From positions 1-64,000 of the forward strand of contig NZ_JARVZZ010000001.1 in the NCBI RefSeq assembly GCF_029846115.1: a stretch of DNA of 64,000 nt. Reading direction: 5' to 3'. This DNA is from Serratia marcescens. GTDB taxonomy: Bacteria; Pseudomonadota; Gammaproteobacteria; Enterobacterales; Enterobacteriaceae. Under the pieces are notes generated by a model. It was given only the letters and a program-made list of their open reading frames with translations. It was not told the origin of the DNA and ran no database searches. The position numbers and the translations under genes were made by a program. How positions within the stretch are numbered: the stretch's first letter is position 1; each line of letters begins with the position of its first letter. Positions 55,822 through 64,000 of the stretch are shown one piece after another.

Positions 55822-56292
55822 ATGATATTCGGCCACATCGCCAACACCGCGCCCGAGCAGTACCCGGCGCCGGTCGCCAACGCCGTCGCCTATCTGCAGC
55901 GCACCGATTTCAGCGTCTTGCCCGCAGGGCGTTATGAAGATCCCGCCACCGGCTACGTGGTGCAAGTGCTCGATCTGCATACCCAACCACCGGATGCGCT
56001 GCGCCCGGAAGTCCACCGGCAAAACGTCGACGTGCAGTTTCTGGTCAGCGGCACCGAGCTTATCGGCGTCGCGGCGGACAGCGGCGACAACGTCATTCAT
56101 CAGGAGCTGCTGGCACAGCGCGACATCCTGTTTTATCAGGACGTGACCGACGAATCCTGGCTCACGATGCAACCCGGCAACTTCGCAGTATTTTTTCCAC
56201 AGGACGTGCATCGCCCGGCCTGCATTAACCAGCGCCCCTGCGCGATACGCAAGGTGGTGGTGAAGATACCGCTGGCGTCGTTTAGCGCCTGA
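55822..56292 (+). CDS. yiaL: YhcH/YjgK/YiaL family protein
   Basis: 156 residues, cupin-like fold (DUF386). DVQFLVSGTELIGVA, a conserved His in PPDALRPEVHRQNVD, and HPQ-like PQDVHRPACI near the end mark the metal site of this family. In E. coli it follows yiaK. Its reaction in the pathway is not established; an anomer or ring-opening role has been suggested for relatives. Confidence 0.9.
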   Translation: MIFGHIANTAPEQYPAPVANAVAYLQRTDFSVLPAGRYEDPATGYVVQVLDLHTQPPDALRPEVHRQNVDVQFLVSGTELIGVAADSGDNVIHQELLAQRDILFYQDVTDESWLTMQPGNFAVFFPQDVHRPACINQRPCAIRKVVVKIPLASFSA

Positions 56293-56417
56293 TAGACGCA
56301 ACACCCGTAACGATAACAACACCGGTCCATGGGGCCTGTGTGGGCTCCCTTGCGCCCAAATCAAACAAAACAATAACGCCCGACCCTACAAAAAAGCGAA
56401 CATCGAAAGAGGTCCTT

Positions 56418-57713
56418 ATGAATACAGCCTCCGTTTCCGTCAGCCAAAGCCAGGCTATCCCCAAGCTACGCTGGCTGAGGATCGTGCCGCCGATCCTCAT
56501 CACCTGCATCATTTCTTACATGGATCGGGTCAACATCGCCTTCGCCATGCCCGGCGGCATGGATGACGAACTCGGCATCACTGCTTCAATGGCCGGGCTG
56601 GCCGGCGGCATCTTCTTTATCGGTTACCTGTTTCTGCAGGTGCCCGGCGGCAAGCTGGCGGTATACGGCAACGGCAAGAAATTCATCGGCTGGTCACTGT
56701 TGGCCTGGGCGGTGATCTCGGTGCTGACCGGTCTGGTCACCAACCAGTACCAGTTGCTGTTCTTGCGCTTCGCCCTCGGCGTTTCCGAAGGCGGCATGCT
56801 GCCGGTGGTGCTGACCATGATCAGCAACTGGTTCCCGGATAAGGAGCGCGGCCGCGCCAACGCCATCGTCATCATGTTCGTGCCGATCGCCGGCATCCTC
56901 ACCGCCCCGCTGTCGGGTTGGATCATCACCGCCTGGGACTGGCGCATGCTGTTTCTGGTGGAAGGCGGTCTGTCGCTGGTGGTGATGGCGCTGTGGTACT
57001 TCACCATCAGCAACCGGCCGCAGGAAGCCAAATGGATCTCGCAGGCGGAAAAAGAGTATCTGGTAAAGACCCTGCACGACGAACAGCTGCTGATTAAAGG
57101 AAAAACGGTGCGCAACGCCTCGCTACGCCGGGTGCTGGGCGACCGGATCATGTGGCAGTTGATCCTGGTGAATTTCTTCTACCAGACCGGTATTTACGGC
57201 TACACCCTGTGGCTGCCGACCATTTTGAAAGAGCTGACCCACGGCGATATGGAGCAAGTGGGCCTGCTGGCTATTCTGCCCTATATCGGCGCCATCTTCG
57301 GCATGCTGATCATCTCCACCCTCTCCGACCGCACCGGCAAGCGCAAAGTCTTCGTCGCCCTGCCGCTGGCCTGCTTTGCCGCCTGCATGGCGCTGTCGGT
57401 GCTGCTGAAGGATCACGTCTGGTGGTCTTACGCTGCGCTGGTCGGCTGCGGCGTGTTTATTCAGGCGGCGGCCGGGGTGTTCTGGACCATACCGCCCAAA
57501 TTGTTCAACGCCGAAGTGGCCGGCGGCGCACGCGGCGTGATCAATGCGCTGGGCAACCTCGGCGGCTTTTGCGGCCCGTATATGGTCGGCGTCCTGATCA
57601 GCCTGTTCAACAAGGACGTCGGCGTCTACAGCCTGGCGGCTTCGCTGGCGATCGCCTCCGTGCTGGCGTTGATGCTGCCCAATAAATGCGACCATAGCGC
57701 GAGGAACCCATGA
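56418..57713 (+). CDS. MFS transporter of the yia operon (YiaX2-like)
   Basis: 431 residues from ATG 56418 (AGAGGTCC upstream). Twelve membrane helices of the anion:cation symporter group, with ISYMDRVNIAFAMPGG, RFALGVSEGGMLPVVL and SNWFPDKERGRANA. It replaces the yiaMNO TRAP transporter of E. coli, as in the Klebsiella yia operon. The locus thus has two importers, this and the ABC system. Overlaps lyxK by ATGA. Confidence 0.86.
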   Translation: MNTASVSVSQSQAIPKLRWLRIVPPILITCIISYMDRVNIAFAMPGGMDDELGITASMAGLAGGIFFIGYLFLQVPGGKLAVYGNGKKFIGWSLLAWAVISVLTGLVTNQYQLLFLRFALGVSEGGMLPVVLTMISNWFPDKERGRANAIVIMFVPIAGILTAPLSGWIITAWDWRMLFLVEGGLSLVVMALWYFTISNRPQEAKWISQAEKEYLVKTLHDEQLLIKGKTVRNASLRRVLGDRIMWQLILVNFFYQTGIYGYTLWLPTILKELTHGDMEQVGLLAILPYIGAIFGMLIISTLSDRTGKRKVFVALPLACFAACMALSVLLKDHVWWSYAALVGCGVFIQAAAGVFWTIPPKLFNAEVAGGARGVINALGNLGGFCGPYMVGVLISLFNKDVGVYSLAASLAIASVLALMLPNKCDHSARNP

Positions 57714-59203
57714 TGGAATATTGGCTGGGGCTCGACTGCGGCGGCACCTTCATCAAGGCGGGATTATACGACCACAAGGGCCATGAACACGGCGTTGCGC
57801 GGCGCAATCTGGCGATCGTCGCGCCGCAGCCCGGCTGGGCCGAGCGAGATATGGCATCGCTGTGGCACACCGCCGCCGACGTGATCCGCGAAGTGCTGTC
57901 CGCCAGCGGCGTCGCCGCCGGCGCCATTCAGGCCGTCGGCATCTCGGCGCAGGGCAAGGGGGCGTTTCTGTTGGATAAACAGGGGCAGCCGCTGGGCAAC
58001 GCCATGCTCTCTTCCGACCAGCGCGCGCTGGCGTTGGTGCAGGAATGGCAACGGCAGGGCGTGCCGCAGGCGCTGTATCCGCAAACGCGCCAAACGTTGT
58101 GGACCGGGCACCCGGTCTCGCTGCTACGCTGGCTGAAGCGGCATCAGCCGGAGCGTTACGCCCGCATCGGCAGCGTGCTGATGGCGCACGACTACCTGCG
58201 CTATTGCCTGACCGGCGAGTTGGCCTGCGAAGAAACCAATATCTCCGAATCCAACCTGTATCAGATGCGCAGCGGACGCTATGACCCGGCGCTGGCGCAG
58301 CTGCTGGGTATCGGCGACATCATGCCCGCCCTGCCGACGATTGTCGGTTCGGCCGATATCGCCGGGCGCGTCGCGGCAAACGCCGCGGCCATCACCGGCC
58401 TGCAAACCGGCACCCCGGTGGTCGGCGGGCTGTTCGACGTAGTGTCCACCGCGCTGTGCGCCGGCCTGCAGGACGAAACCCGGCTCAATGCGGTGATGGG
58501 GACCTGGTCGGTCACCAGCGGCATCACCGACGCCATCGTCGAGGGTTTCGATCATCCCTTTGTCTATGGCCGCCACGCCGAAAGCGGCCAATACATCGTG
58601 CACGAAGCCAGCCCCACCTCCGCCGCCAACCTGGAATGGTTCTGTCGCCAATGGGGGCTGCAGGACTACGGCCAGCTTAACCGCTGGGTCGCCGCCCTGC
58701 CGAAAGCCGCCGGCGATCTGCTGTTCGCCCCTTTCCTGTATGGCTCCAACGCCGGTCTGGGGCTGAGCGCCAGCTTCTACGGCCTGCAGGCCTTCCACCA
58801 GCGCGAGCACCTGGTGCAGGCGATCTACGAAGGCGTGGTGTTCTGCCACATGACGCACCTTAACCGCATGCGCCGGCGTTTCCCTGAGGCGCAGGCACTG
58901 CGCGTGACCGGCGGCCCCGCCAAATCCCTCCCCTGGATGCAAATGTTCGCCGACGTCAGCGGCCTGCCGGTGGAGCTGCCGCAGGTGGAAGAAACCGGCT
59001 GTCTGGGCGCGGCGATGGCGGCCATGGTCGGCAGCGGCGTCTTCAACGATTTCACCGCCGCCCAGCACCGGCTGGCGCCGCGTATCGAGCGGCTGCTGCC
59101 TGATGCGGCCGCTGCCGAGGCTTACGACAACAAACACCAACGTTATCAGGCGCTGATTGCTGCATTGCAACATCTGCAGCCCGCCAACAAGGAGGCCCCA
59201 TGA
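57710..59203 (+). CDS. lyxK: L-xylulose / 3-keto-L-gulonate kinase
   Basis: 497 residues, FGGY carbohydrate kinase. YWLGLDCGGTFIKAGLYD is the N-terminal ATP-binding loop; QPGWAERDM, TGHPVSLLRWLK, GGLFDVVSTALCAG and RVTGGPAKSLPWMQM match E. coli LyxK (YiaP). It phosphorylates 3-keto-L-gulonate and L-xylulose. Start ATG overlaps the MFS stop, and its stop overlaps the next ATG. Confidence 0.93.
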   Translation: MMEYWLGLDCGGTFIKAGLYDHKGHEHGVARRNLAIVAPQPGWAERDMASLWHTAADVIREVLSASGVAAGAIQAVGISAQGKGAFLLDKQGQPLGNAMLSSDQRALALVQEWQRQGVPQALYPQTRQTLWTGHPVSLLRWLKRHQPERYARIGSVLMAHDYLRYCLTGELACEETNISESNLYQMRSGRYDPALAQLLGIGDIMPALPTIVGSADIAGRVAANAAAITGLQTGTPVVGGLFDVVSTALCAGLQDETRLNAVMGTWSVTSGITDAIVEGFDHPFVYGRHAESGQYIVHEASPTSAANLEWFCRQWGLQDYGQLNRWVAALPKAAGDLLFAPFLYGSNAGLGLSASFYGLQAFHQREHLVQAIYEGVVFCHMTHLNRMRRRFPEAQALRVTGGPAKSLPWMQMFADVSGLPVELPQVEETGCLGAAMAAMVGSGVFNDFTAAQHRLAPRIERLLPDAAAAEAYDNKHQRYQALIAALQHLQPANKEAP

Positions 59204-59856
59204 GCACGAAACCGCGCCTGCAGCTGGCGCTCGATCAAACCCGTTTGGATACGGCGCTGCGCACCGCCGAGACCCTCAGCCCCCATGTGGACATCATCGA
59301 GGCCGGTACCATTTTGTGCATCAGCGCCGGCATTCAGGCGGTTAGCGCGCTGCGCGAGCGCTGTCCGCAGCACACGCTGGTGGCCGATCTCAAGGTGGCC
59401 GACGCCGGTGCGACGCTGGCCGAGCAGGCCTTCGGCCAGGGCGCGAACTGGATGACGGTGATCTGCGCCGCGCCGTTGGCCACCATGGCCAGCGCGCGAG
59501 AGGTCGCCGAGCGTCACGGCGGTGAAATCCAGATCGAACTGTTCGGCCGCTGGACATTAGAGGATGCGCGGCAATGGCGCGGCCTCGGCATTCGCCAGGC
59601 GATCTATCACCGCGGCCGCGACGCGCAGGCCAGCGGGCAAACCTGGGGCCGGCAGGATTTGGATCGGATGAAGGCACTGTCCGATCTGGGCATCGCGCTG
59701 TCGGTGACCGGCGGCATCACGCCCGCCGACCTGCCGCTGTTTAAAGAGATCGCCGTCACCGCTTTTATCGCCGGCCGCGCGCTGGCCGAGGCCGGCGATC
59801 CGCCGGCGGCCGCCAGGCAGTTCCGCACCGCCATCGAAGACATCTGGAGATCATGA
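59200..59856 (+). CDS. sgbH: 3-keto-L-gulonate-6-phosphate decarboxylase
   Basis: 218 residues, orotidine-phosphate-decarboxylase-fold TIM barrel. [35 protein letters not shown] with the Asp-Lys-Asp catalytic group, and SVTGGITP match SgbH/UlaD (YiaQ). It yields L-xylulose 5-phosphate and CO2. Overlaps lyxK by ATGA. Confidence 0.93.
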   Translation: MSTKPRLQLALDQTRLDTALRTAETLSPHVDIIEAGTILCISAGIQAVSALRERCPQHTLVADLKVADAGATLAEQAFGQGANWMTVICAAPLATMASAREVAERHGGEIQIELFGRWTLEDARQWRGLGIRQAIYHRGRDAQASGQTWGRQDLDRMKALSDLGIALSVTGGITPADLPLFKEIAVTAFIAGRALAEAGDPPAAARQFRTAIEDIWRS

Positions 59857-59857
59857 T

Positions 59858-60718
59858 ATGCGTCAGCACCCGTTGGGAATTTACGAGAAAGCGCTGCCGA
59901 AACACCTGAGCTGGCCCGAACGCCTGGCGCTGGCCAAGGCCTGCGGCTTCGACTTCGTCGAAATGTCGGTGGACGAAAGCGATGAACGCCTGGCGCGCCT
60001 GAGCTGGAGCAAAGCGCAGCGCCTGGCGCTGGTGGATGCCATGCTGGAAACCGGCATCCGCATCCCGTCGATGTGCCTCTCCGGCCACCGGCGCTTTCCG
60101 TTTGGCAGCCACGATCCGGCGCTGCGACAGCGCGCCTTCGACGTGATGGAACAGGCCATTCAGCTGGCCCAAGACGTCGGTATCCGCACCATCCAACTGG
60201 CCGGCTACGACGTGTATTACGAAGAGCAGGACGAGGGGACGCTGGCGCGCTTTAGCGAAGGCATGCAGTGGGCGGTAGAACGTGCCGCCGCCGCCCAGGT
60301 GATGCTGGCGGTGGAAATTATGGATACCGCCTTTATGAACTCGATCGGTAAATGGAAAGCCTGGGACACCCTGTTGGCCTCGCCGTGGTTCACGGTGTAT
60401 CCGGACGTCGGCAACCTCAGCGCCTGGGGCAACGACGTGCCGCGTGAATTGGAGCTGGGCATCGATCGCATCGCCGCCATTCACCTGAAAGACACCTACC
60501 CGGTCACCGCCGCTTCGCCGGGGCAATTCCGTGACGTGCCGTTTGGCGAAGGCTGCGTCGACTTCGTCGAGGTGTTTCGCACGCTGCAGCGCCTCAATTA
60601 CCGCGGCGCATTCCTGATTGAGATGTGGACAGAAAAAGCCGAGGAGCCGGTGGCCGAGATCGTTCAGGCCCGCCGCTGGATCGAACAGAAAATGCAACAA
60701 GGGGGCATGACATGCTGA
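59858..60718 (+). CDS. sgbU: L-ribulose/L-xylulose-5-phosphate 3-epimerase
   Basis: 286 residues, xylose-isomerase-like TIM barrel. [53 protein letters not shown] and [10 protein letters not shown] match SgbU/UlaE (YiaR). It converts L-xylulose 5-phosphate to L-ribulose 5-phosphate. The end overlaps the sgbE start by 7 bases. Confidence 0.93.
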   Translation: MRQHPLGIYEKALPKHLSWPERLALAKACGFDFVEMSVDESDERLARLSWSKAQRLALVDAMLETGIRIPSMCLSGHRRFPFGSHDPALRQRAFDVMEQAIQLAQDVGIRTIQLAGYDVYYEEQDEGTLARFSEGMQWAVERAAAAQVMLAVEIMDTAFMNSIGKWKAWDTLLASPWFTVYPDVGNLSAWGNDVPRELELGIDRIAAIHLKDTYPVTAASPGQFRDVPFGEGCVDFVEVFRTLQRLNYRGAFLIEMWTEKAEEPVAEIVQARRWIEQKMQQGGMTC

Positions 60719-61407
60719 CTCAGTTAAAACAACAGGTGCTGGAGGCCAATCTCGATCTGCCGCGCCATAAGCTGGTGACCTTTACCTGGGGCAACGTCAG
60801 CGCGGTGGATCGCGAACGCGGCCTGGTGGTGATCAAGCCTTCCGGCGTTGAATACGAGCATATGACGGCGGAGGATATGGTGGTGGTCGATCTGGCCAGC
60901 GGCCGCACCGTCGAAGGGGCAAAAAAACCGTCGTCGGACACCGCCACCCATCTGGCGCTGTACCGCGAATTTGCCGATATCGGCGGCATCGTCCACACCC
61001 ATTCGCGCCACGCCACCATCTGGGCGCAGGCCGGGCTGGACATCCCCGCCTGGGGAACCACCCACGCCGATTATTTTTATGGCGCTATTCCCTGCACGCG
61101 CCTGATGACCCAGGATGAAATTGAGCACGATTACGAACTGGAAACCGGCAAGGTGATTATCGAAACCTTCCGCCGGCGCGATATCAATCCCAACGCTATC
61201 CCAGCGGTACTGGTCAACGCCCACGGCCCCTTCGCCTGGGGCAAAGACGCCCACAACGCGGTGCATAATGCGGTGGTGCTGGAAGAGATCGCCTACATGG
61301 GCATTTTCTCACGCCAGCTGACGCCGGGCATTCACAGCATGCAGCGCGAGCTGTTGGACAAACACTACCTGCGCAAACACGGCCAAAACGCCTACTACGG
61401 GCAGTAG
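60712..61407 (+). CDS. sgbE: L-ribulose-5-phosphate 4-epimerase
   Basis: 231 residues from ATG 60712, the E. coli length; a longer frame to 60625 is inside sgbU. Zinc ligands H95 and H97 (VHTHSRH), a distal His in NAHGPFAWG, and D76 (SSDTATH) match AraD/SgbE/UlaF. It makes D-xylulose 5-phosphate, which enters the pentose phosphate pathway. Last gene of the operon; a hairpin follows. Confidence 0.94.
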   Translation: MLTQLKQQVLEANLDLPRHKLVTFTWGNVSAVDRERGLVVIKPSGVEYEHMTAEDMVVVDLASGRTVEGAKKPSSDTATHLALYREFADIGGIVHTHSRHATIWAQAGLDIPAWGTTHADYFYGAIPCTRLMTQDEIEHDYELETGKVIIETFRRRDINPNAIPAVLVNAHGPFAWGKDAHNAVHNAVVLEEIAYMGIFSRQLTPGIHSMQRELLDKHYLRKHGQNAYYGQ

Positions 61408-61423
61408 AGCGCCGGGGCCTAAC

Positions 61424-61460
61424 CGCTGCACCTGATGCTTTGCCGCATCGGGTGCCAGCG
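61424..61460 (+). terminator. Hairpin after sgbE
   Basis: CGCTG-CACCTGATGC pairs with GCATCGGGTG-CCAGCG with one bulge and one G-T pair, 17 bases after the sgbE stop. No T tract; terminator or 3'-end stabiliser. Confidence 0.5.
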
Positions 61461-61549
61461 GGCATGAGGCGCAGTGATAACGATAACCGCATTCGCTCAT
61501 CGGCGAAAAATTCGCTATCATCCGCACCCACCTTCCAGCCGGCCGCCCG

Positions 61550-62248
61550 ATGTCTACGATCACCGATACCTTTATCGCCCCGCCATGCCATGACCAGATA
61601 GAGATCCTTTATCAGGACGACCATCTGGCGCTGATCAATAAGCCAGCTGGGCTGCTCAGCCTGTCGGGCAAGAATCCGCAGAATCTCGATTCGGTACACT
61701 ACCGGCTGGTACAGATCTTCCCCGGCTGCGCCCTGGTGCACCGCCTAGATTTCGGCACGTCCGGCTTGATGGTGGTGGCCCGCAACAAGGCCGCCAACGC
61801 CGCGCTCTGCCGGCAGTTCAGCGAGCGCACCGTCGGCAAAGTGTACAGCGCGCTGCTGTGCGGCCACCTGGCGGAAAACGAAGGGGTAATAGACGCGGCG
61901 ATCGCCAAAGATCCGGCGCTGTTCCCGCTGATGTCGATTTGCGCCCTCCACGGCAAGCCCGCCCGCTCCCGCTATCGGGTCGTCGAGCGTTTTTATCGTG
62001 AAGCGGAGGGCGGGATCTCGCTGCCGCTGACGCGGGTGCAGCTCACCCCAGAGACCGGGCGCACCCACCAGCTGCGTATTCACAGCCGGCAGTTGGGCCA
62101 CCCTATTTTAGGCTGCGATCTGTATGGCGGGCGACTGCTGCCGGGTACCGAACAGACGCCACGGCTGATGTTGCATGCCAGCGAACTGGACTTTGTGCAC
62201 CCCATCACTGGAGAGCGGATCGCCGCTCGTCACGCCGCGCCGTTCTGA
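61550..62248 (+). CDS. RluA-family pseudouridine synthase
   Basis: 232 residues. The catalytic aspartate is in HRLDFGTSGLMVVA, with YSALLCGHL and QLTPETGRTHQLRIHSRQLGHPILG further on, as in RluA. It isomerises uridines in rRNA and/or tRNA; the target cannot be read from sequence. The protein is about the size of RluA but divergent, so it may be an extra paralogue. Convergent with yaiL, 7 bases apart. Confidence 0.88.
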   Translation: MSTITDTFIAPPCHDQIEILYQDDHLALINKPAGLLSLSGKNPQNLDSVHYRLVQIFPGCALVHRLDFGTSGLMVVARNKAANAALCRQFSERTVGKVYSALLCGHLAENEGVIDAAIAKDPALFPLMSICALHGKPARSRYRVVERFYREAEGGISLPLTRVQLTPETGRTHQLRIHSRQLGHPILGCDLYGGRLLPGTEQTPRLMLHASELDFVHPITGERIAARHAAPF

Positions 62249-62255
62249 ACGCGGC

Positions 62256-62795
62256 TTACCACATCAAATCGTCGGGCACTTTAAAGTCGGCGTACGGATC
62301 GTCTTCATCCTGTTCTTCCTGACTCAGCGCGCTGTGCAACACAATGCTGGCCGCATCGCGCTGCGCGATTTTATCGGCGACGCTCGCGGGGATAATCGCG
62401 TATTCACACTCTTCCCGGTTCTCGACCACCAAGCGGGCAATGGCGAGGCGGCCATTGATCAGTTGGGTCTGCGTCGCCTTATCCACCAGAATTTTTTTGA
62501 TCAGGTTACCGTCGGTGAAGTTGAAACCGATATCGCCTTTCGCCAGGACGATACGGTTCATCTCGATCAGTTGCTTCACCTGCGCCTTGTATTCTTTGGA
62601 CAGCGCGGCCTGCTTTTGCTGCTCGTTCAACTGCTTATCGCGCTCAAGCTGCGCCTTTTTATTCTCTTCCACCGCCTCTCTGGCCTCGCGGGCCTGAACG
62701 CGTGATTTTTTAGCCGTTCTTTGGACTTTGGCCATTTTCTTGCTGGTTACCAAGCCCGCTTTGAGCATCTGCTCTTGTAAGGTGAGTTTTGTCAT
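62256..62795 (-). CDS. yaiL: DUF2058 family protein YaiL
   Basis: 179 residues. A strongly basic, charged N-terminal half (KKMAKVQRTAKKSRVQAREAREA) likely forms a long helix and may bind nucleic acid; the C-terminal half (NGRLAIARLVVENREECEYAIIPASVADKI) is the compact DUF2058 domain, ending DPYADFKVPDDLMW. It matches E. coli YaiL almost end to end. Function unknown. Confidence 0.92.
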   Translation of the reverse strand: MTKLTLQEQMLKAGLVTSKKMAKVQRTAKKSRVQAREAREAVEENKKAQLERDKQLNEQQKQAALSKEYKAQVKQLIEMNRIVLAKGDIGFNFTDGNLIKKILVDKATQTQLINGRLAIARLVVENREECEYAIIPASVADKIAQRDAASIVLHSALSQEEQDEDDPYADFKVPDDLMW

Positions 62796-63110
62796 GTTCG
62801 TGTCTGAAGCCGTGGGTTATGGGGGGATTATACCCGTAATTTTTCAGGCTGCACCAGGTTGCCGGCCCAACCCACCGGCGGTTTGCGCTGCAGGGCAACG
62901 GCGGTAAACCGAGCCGAACGTCAGATCATGAATACCGCTCATGTGGTAATGAAATTAAGTCTCTTTCACTCCCTGCGGGACTCTGGCAAAAATAGACCTC
63001 ATTAACGACAGACAATATGAAATCGGCTGAATGAAAAAAGAGAAAAACAAACCATTGAAATACATGGATAAATCCAGCCTTCATATCATATAACAGGATG
63101 CTATAAGACG
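62796..63110. other. yaiL/DUF1852 divergent intergenic region
   Basis: 315 bases, no gene. AGACCTCA (62994-63001) and AGACAATA (63010-63017), 16 bases apart, loosely resemble met-box half-repeats of the MetJ operator, which would suit a methionine-linked DUF1852 gene; the match is weak. Confidence 0.3.
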
Positions 63111-64000
63111 ATGAATAGAGACTTTGCCTTTACGATTAAGAGCAGTTCTTTCGATGAAGATTATAACCCTTCTGAAAGTACGCGTATCACCACCAATTTC
63201 GCCAATTTGGCCAGAGGGGAAAACCGCCGGGAGAACCTGCGCAACACGCTGGTGATGATTAACAATCGCTTCAATTCGTTGGCGAATTGGGATAACCCCA
63301 AGGCCGACCGCTATTCGGTCGAACTTGACATCATTTCGGTTGAGATGCGCGTTGAAGATCAGGGTGCCAGCTTCCCGGTGATCGAAATCCTGAAAACCAA
63401 CATCATTGATAAAAAAACGCAAAAGCGTCTTGAGGGCATCGTCGGGAACAATTTCTCCTCTTACGTGCGCGATTACGACTTTAGCGTCTTGCTGCCTGCG
63501 CACAATAAAAACACGGCGGAGTTCAACATTCCGGATGATTTCGGCGATTTGCACGGCAATATCTTTAAGCATTTCGTCAATTCAAACGAATACCATGAGA
63601 ATTTCAGCAAACCGCCGGTGATCTGCCTCAGCGTGTCCAGCAAAGACACCTATCATCGGACGGGCAATCAACATCCGGTGTTGGGCGACGAGTATCGGCA
63701 AGATGGCGCTTCGCTGACCGACCGGTATTTTAAAAAAATGGGCCTGCAGGTGCGCTATTTCATGCCGAAAAATAGCGTCGCGCCCCTGGCGTTTTATTTC
63801 CCCGGGGATTTGCTGAGCGATTACACCGATCTGGAACTGATCGGCACCATCAGCACGATGGAGACCTTCCAGAAAATTTATCGGCCTGAAATTTACAATG
63901 CCAACTCGGCGGCGGGGCAATGCTATCAGCCCAGCCTGAATAACCAGGATCATTCATTAACCAAGATTGTTTACGATCGCGAAGAGCGTAGCCAGTTAGC
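63111..64000 (+). CDS. DUF1852 family protein, N-terminal part
   Basis: The ATG at 63111 opens a frame that continues past the right edge; 296 codons are visible. FTIKSSSFDEDYNPSESTRI, NFANLARGENRRENLRNTL and GIVGNNFSSYVRDYDFSVL match DUF1852, a family of about 325 residues commonly encoded next to a cobalamin-independent methionine synthase (MetE-like) paralogue, so a role in methionine synthesis or methyl transfer is likely. The neighbour would lie outside the window. The Shine-Dalgarno is weak. Confidence 0.85.
   Translation, partial: MNRDFAFTIKSSSFDEDYNPSESTRITTNFANLARGENRRENLRNTLVMINNRFNSLANWDNPKADRYSVELDIISVEMRVEDQGASFPVIEILKTNIIDKKTQKRLEGIVGNNFSSYVRDYDFSVLLPAHNKNTAEFNIPDDFGDLHGNIFKHFVNSNEYHENFSKPPVICLSVSSKDTYHRTGNQHPVLGDEYRQDGASLTDRYFKKMGLQVRYFMPKNSVAPLAFYFPGDLLSDYTDLELIGTISTMETFQKIYRPEIYNANSAAGQCYQPSLNNQDHSLTKIVYDREERSQL

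Noticed and set aside
1..64000. CRISPR arrays or insertion sequences
   Set aside because: No regularly spaced repeats and no transposase frames were seen on either strand.

Overview
The window looks like chromosomal DNA of a Serratia species close to Serratia marcescens. It is GC-rich and coding-dense, and its backbone follows the enterobacterial order glyU - lysS - prfB - recJ - dsbC - xerD - fldB - ygfX - sdhE - ygfZ - trhA ... ygfF ... gcvPHT - ubiI - ubiH - pepP - ygfB - zapA - 6S RNA - fau - serA - rpiA - argP - yggE - argO. A two-component pair at 29.0-31.1 kb matches, from memory, the Serratia swarming regulators RssB/RssA. Identifications rest on recalled protein families and gene order; no database search was run.

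Region by region. (1) 1-3960: the 3' end of a BetT-type choline transporter, then an accessory patch ending at tRNA-Gly(CCC): an RNase A-like toxin with a CdiI-like immunity protein, an AT-rich membrane/coiled-coil gene of unknown function, and about 700 bases with no convincing gene but two large inverted repeats that suggest a structured RNA or a mobile-element remnant. (2) 3967-18715: housekeeping backbone (translation, recombination, disulfide isomerisation, flavodoxin, SdhE/YgfX, YgfZ, TrhA), with creBCD placed directly after ygfX. (3) 18748-26686: a sugar uptake and catabolism operon resembling the allose/allulose (als) system: binding protein, ATPase, two permeases, AlsE-like epimerase, ROK kinase, PfkB kinase and a DeoR-type regulator. 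(4) 27016-32595: a BrnT/BrnA toxin-antitoxin locus whose toxin gene is frameshifted, ygfF, a small membrane protein, rssBA, a GNAT acetyltransferase and an MDR oxidoreductase. (5) 32704-48629: the glycine cleavage operon, ubiquinone hydroxylases, pepP, zapA, 6S RNA, fau, serA, rpiA, argP, yggE and argO. (6) 48754-61407: a large catabolic locus with a YiaJ-type IclR regulator, a sugar ABC importer, an SMP-30 lactonase and a complete yiaKL-MFS-lyxK-sgbHUE pathway. (7) 61550-64000: an RluA-family pseudouridine synthase, yaiL, and the start of a DUF1852 gene that runs off the end.

The most distinctive part is region 6. Two near-identical 30-base operator-like sequences (28 of 30 positions equal) precede the ABC importer operon and yiaK. 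This suggests that one regulator controls both blocks and that they form a single pathway: import of a sugar acid or lactone, lactone opening, reduction to 3-keto-L-gulonate, phosphorylation, decarboxylation and epimerisation to D-xylulose 5-phosphate. Other regulatory signals seen directly are four YTTAA/ATTAA blocks at exact 11-base spacing upstream of rssB, a cre-tag upstream of creD, a PurR-like box upstream of gcvT, and paired palindromes upstream of an HD-domain gene.
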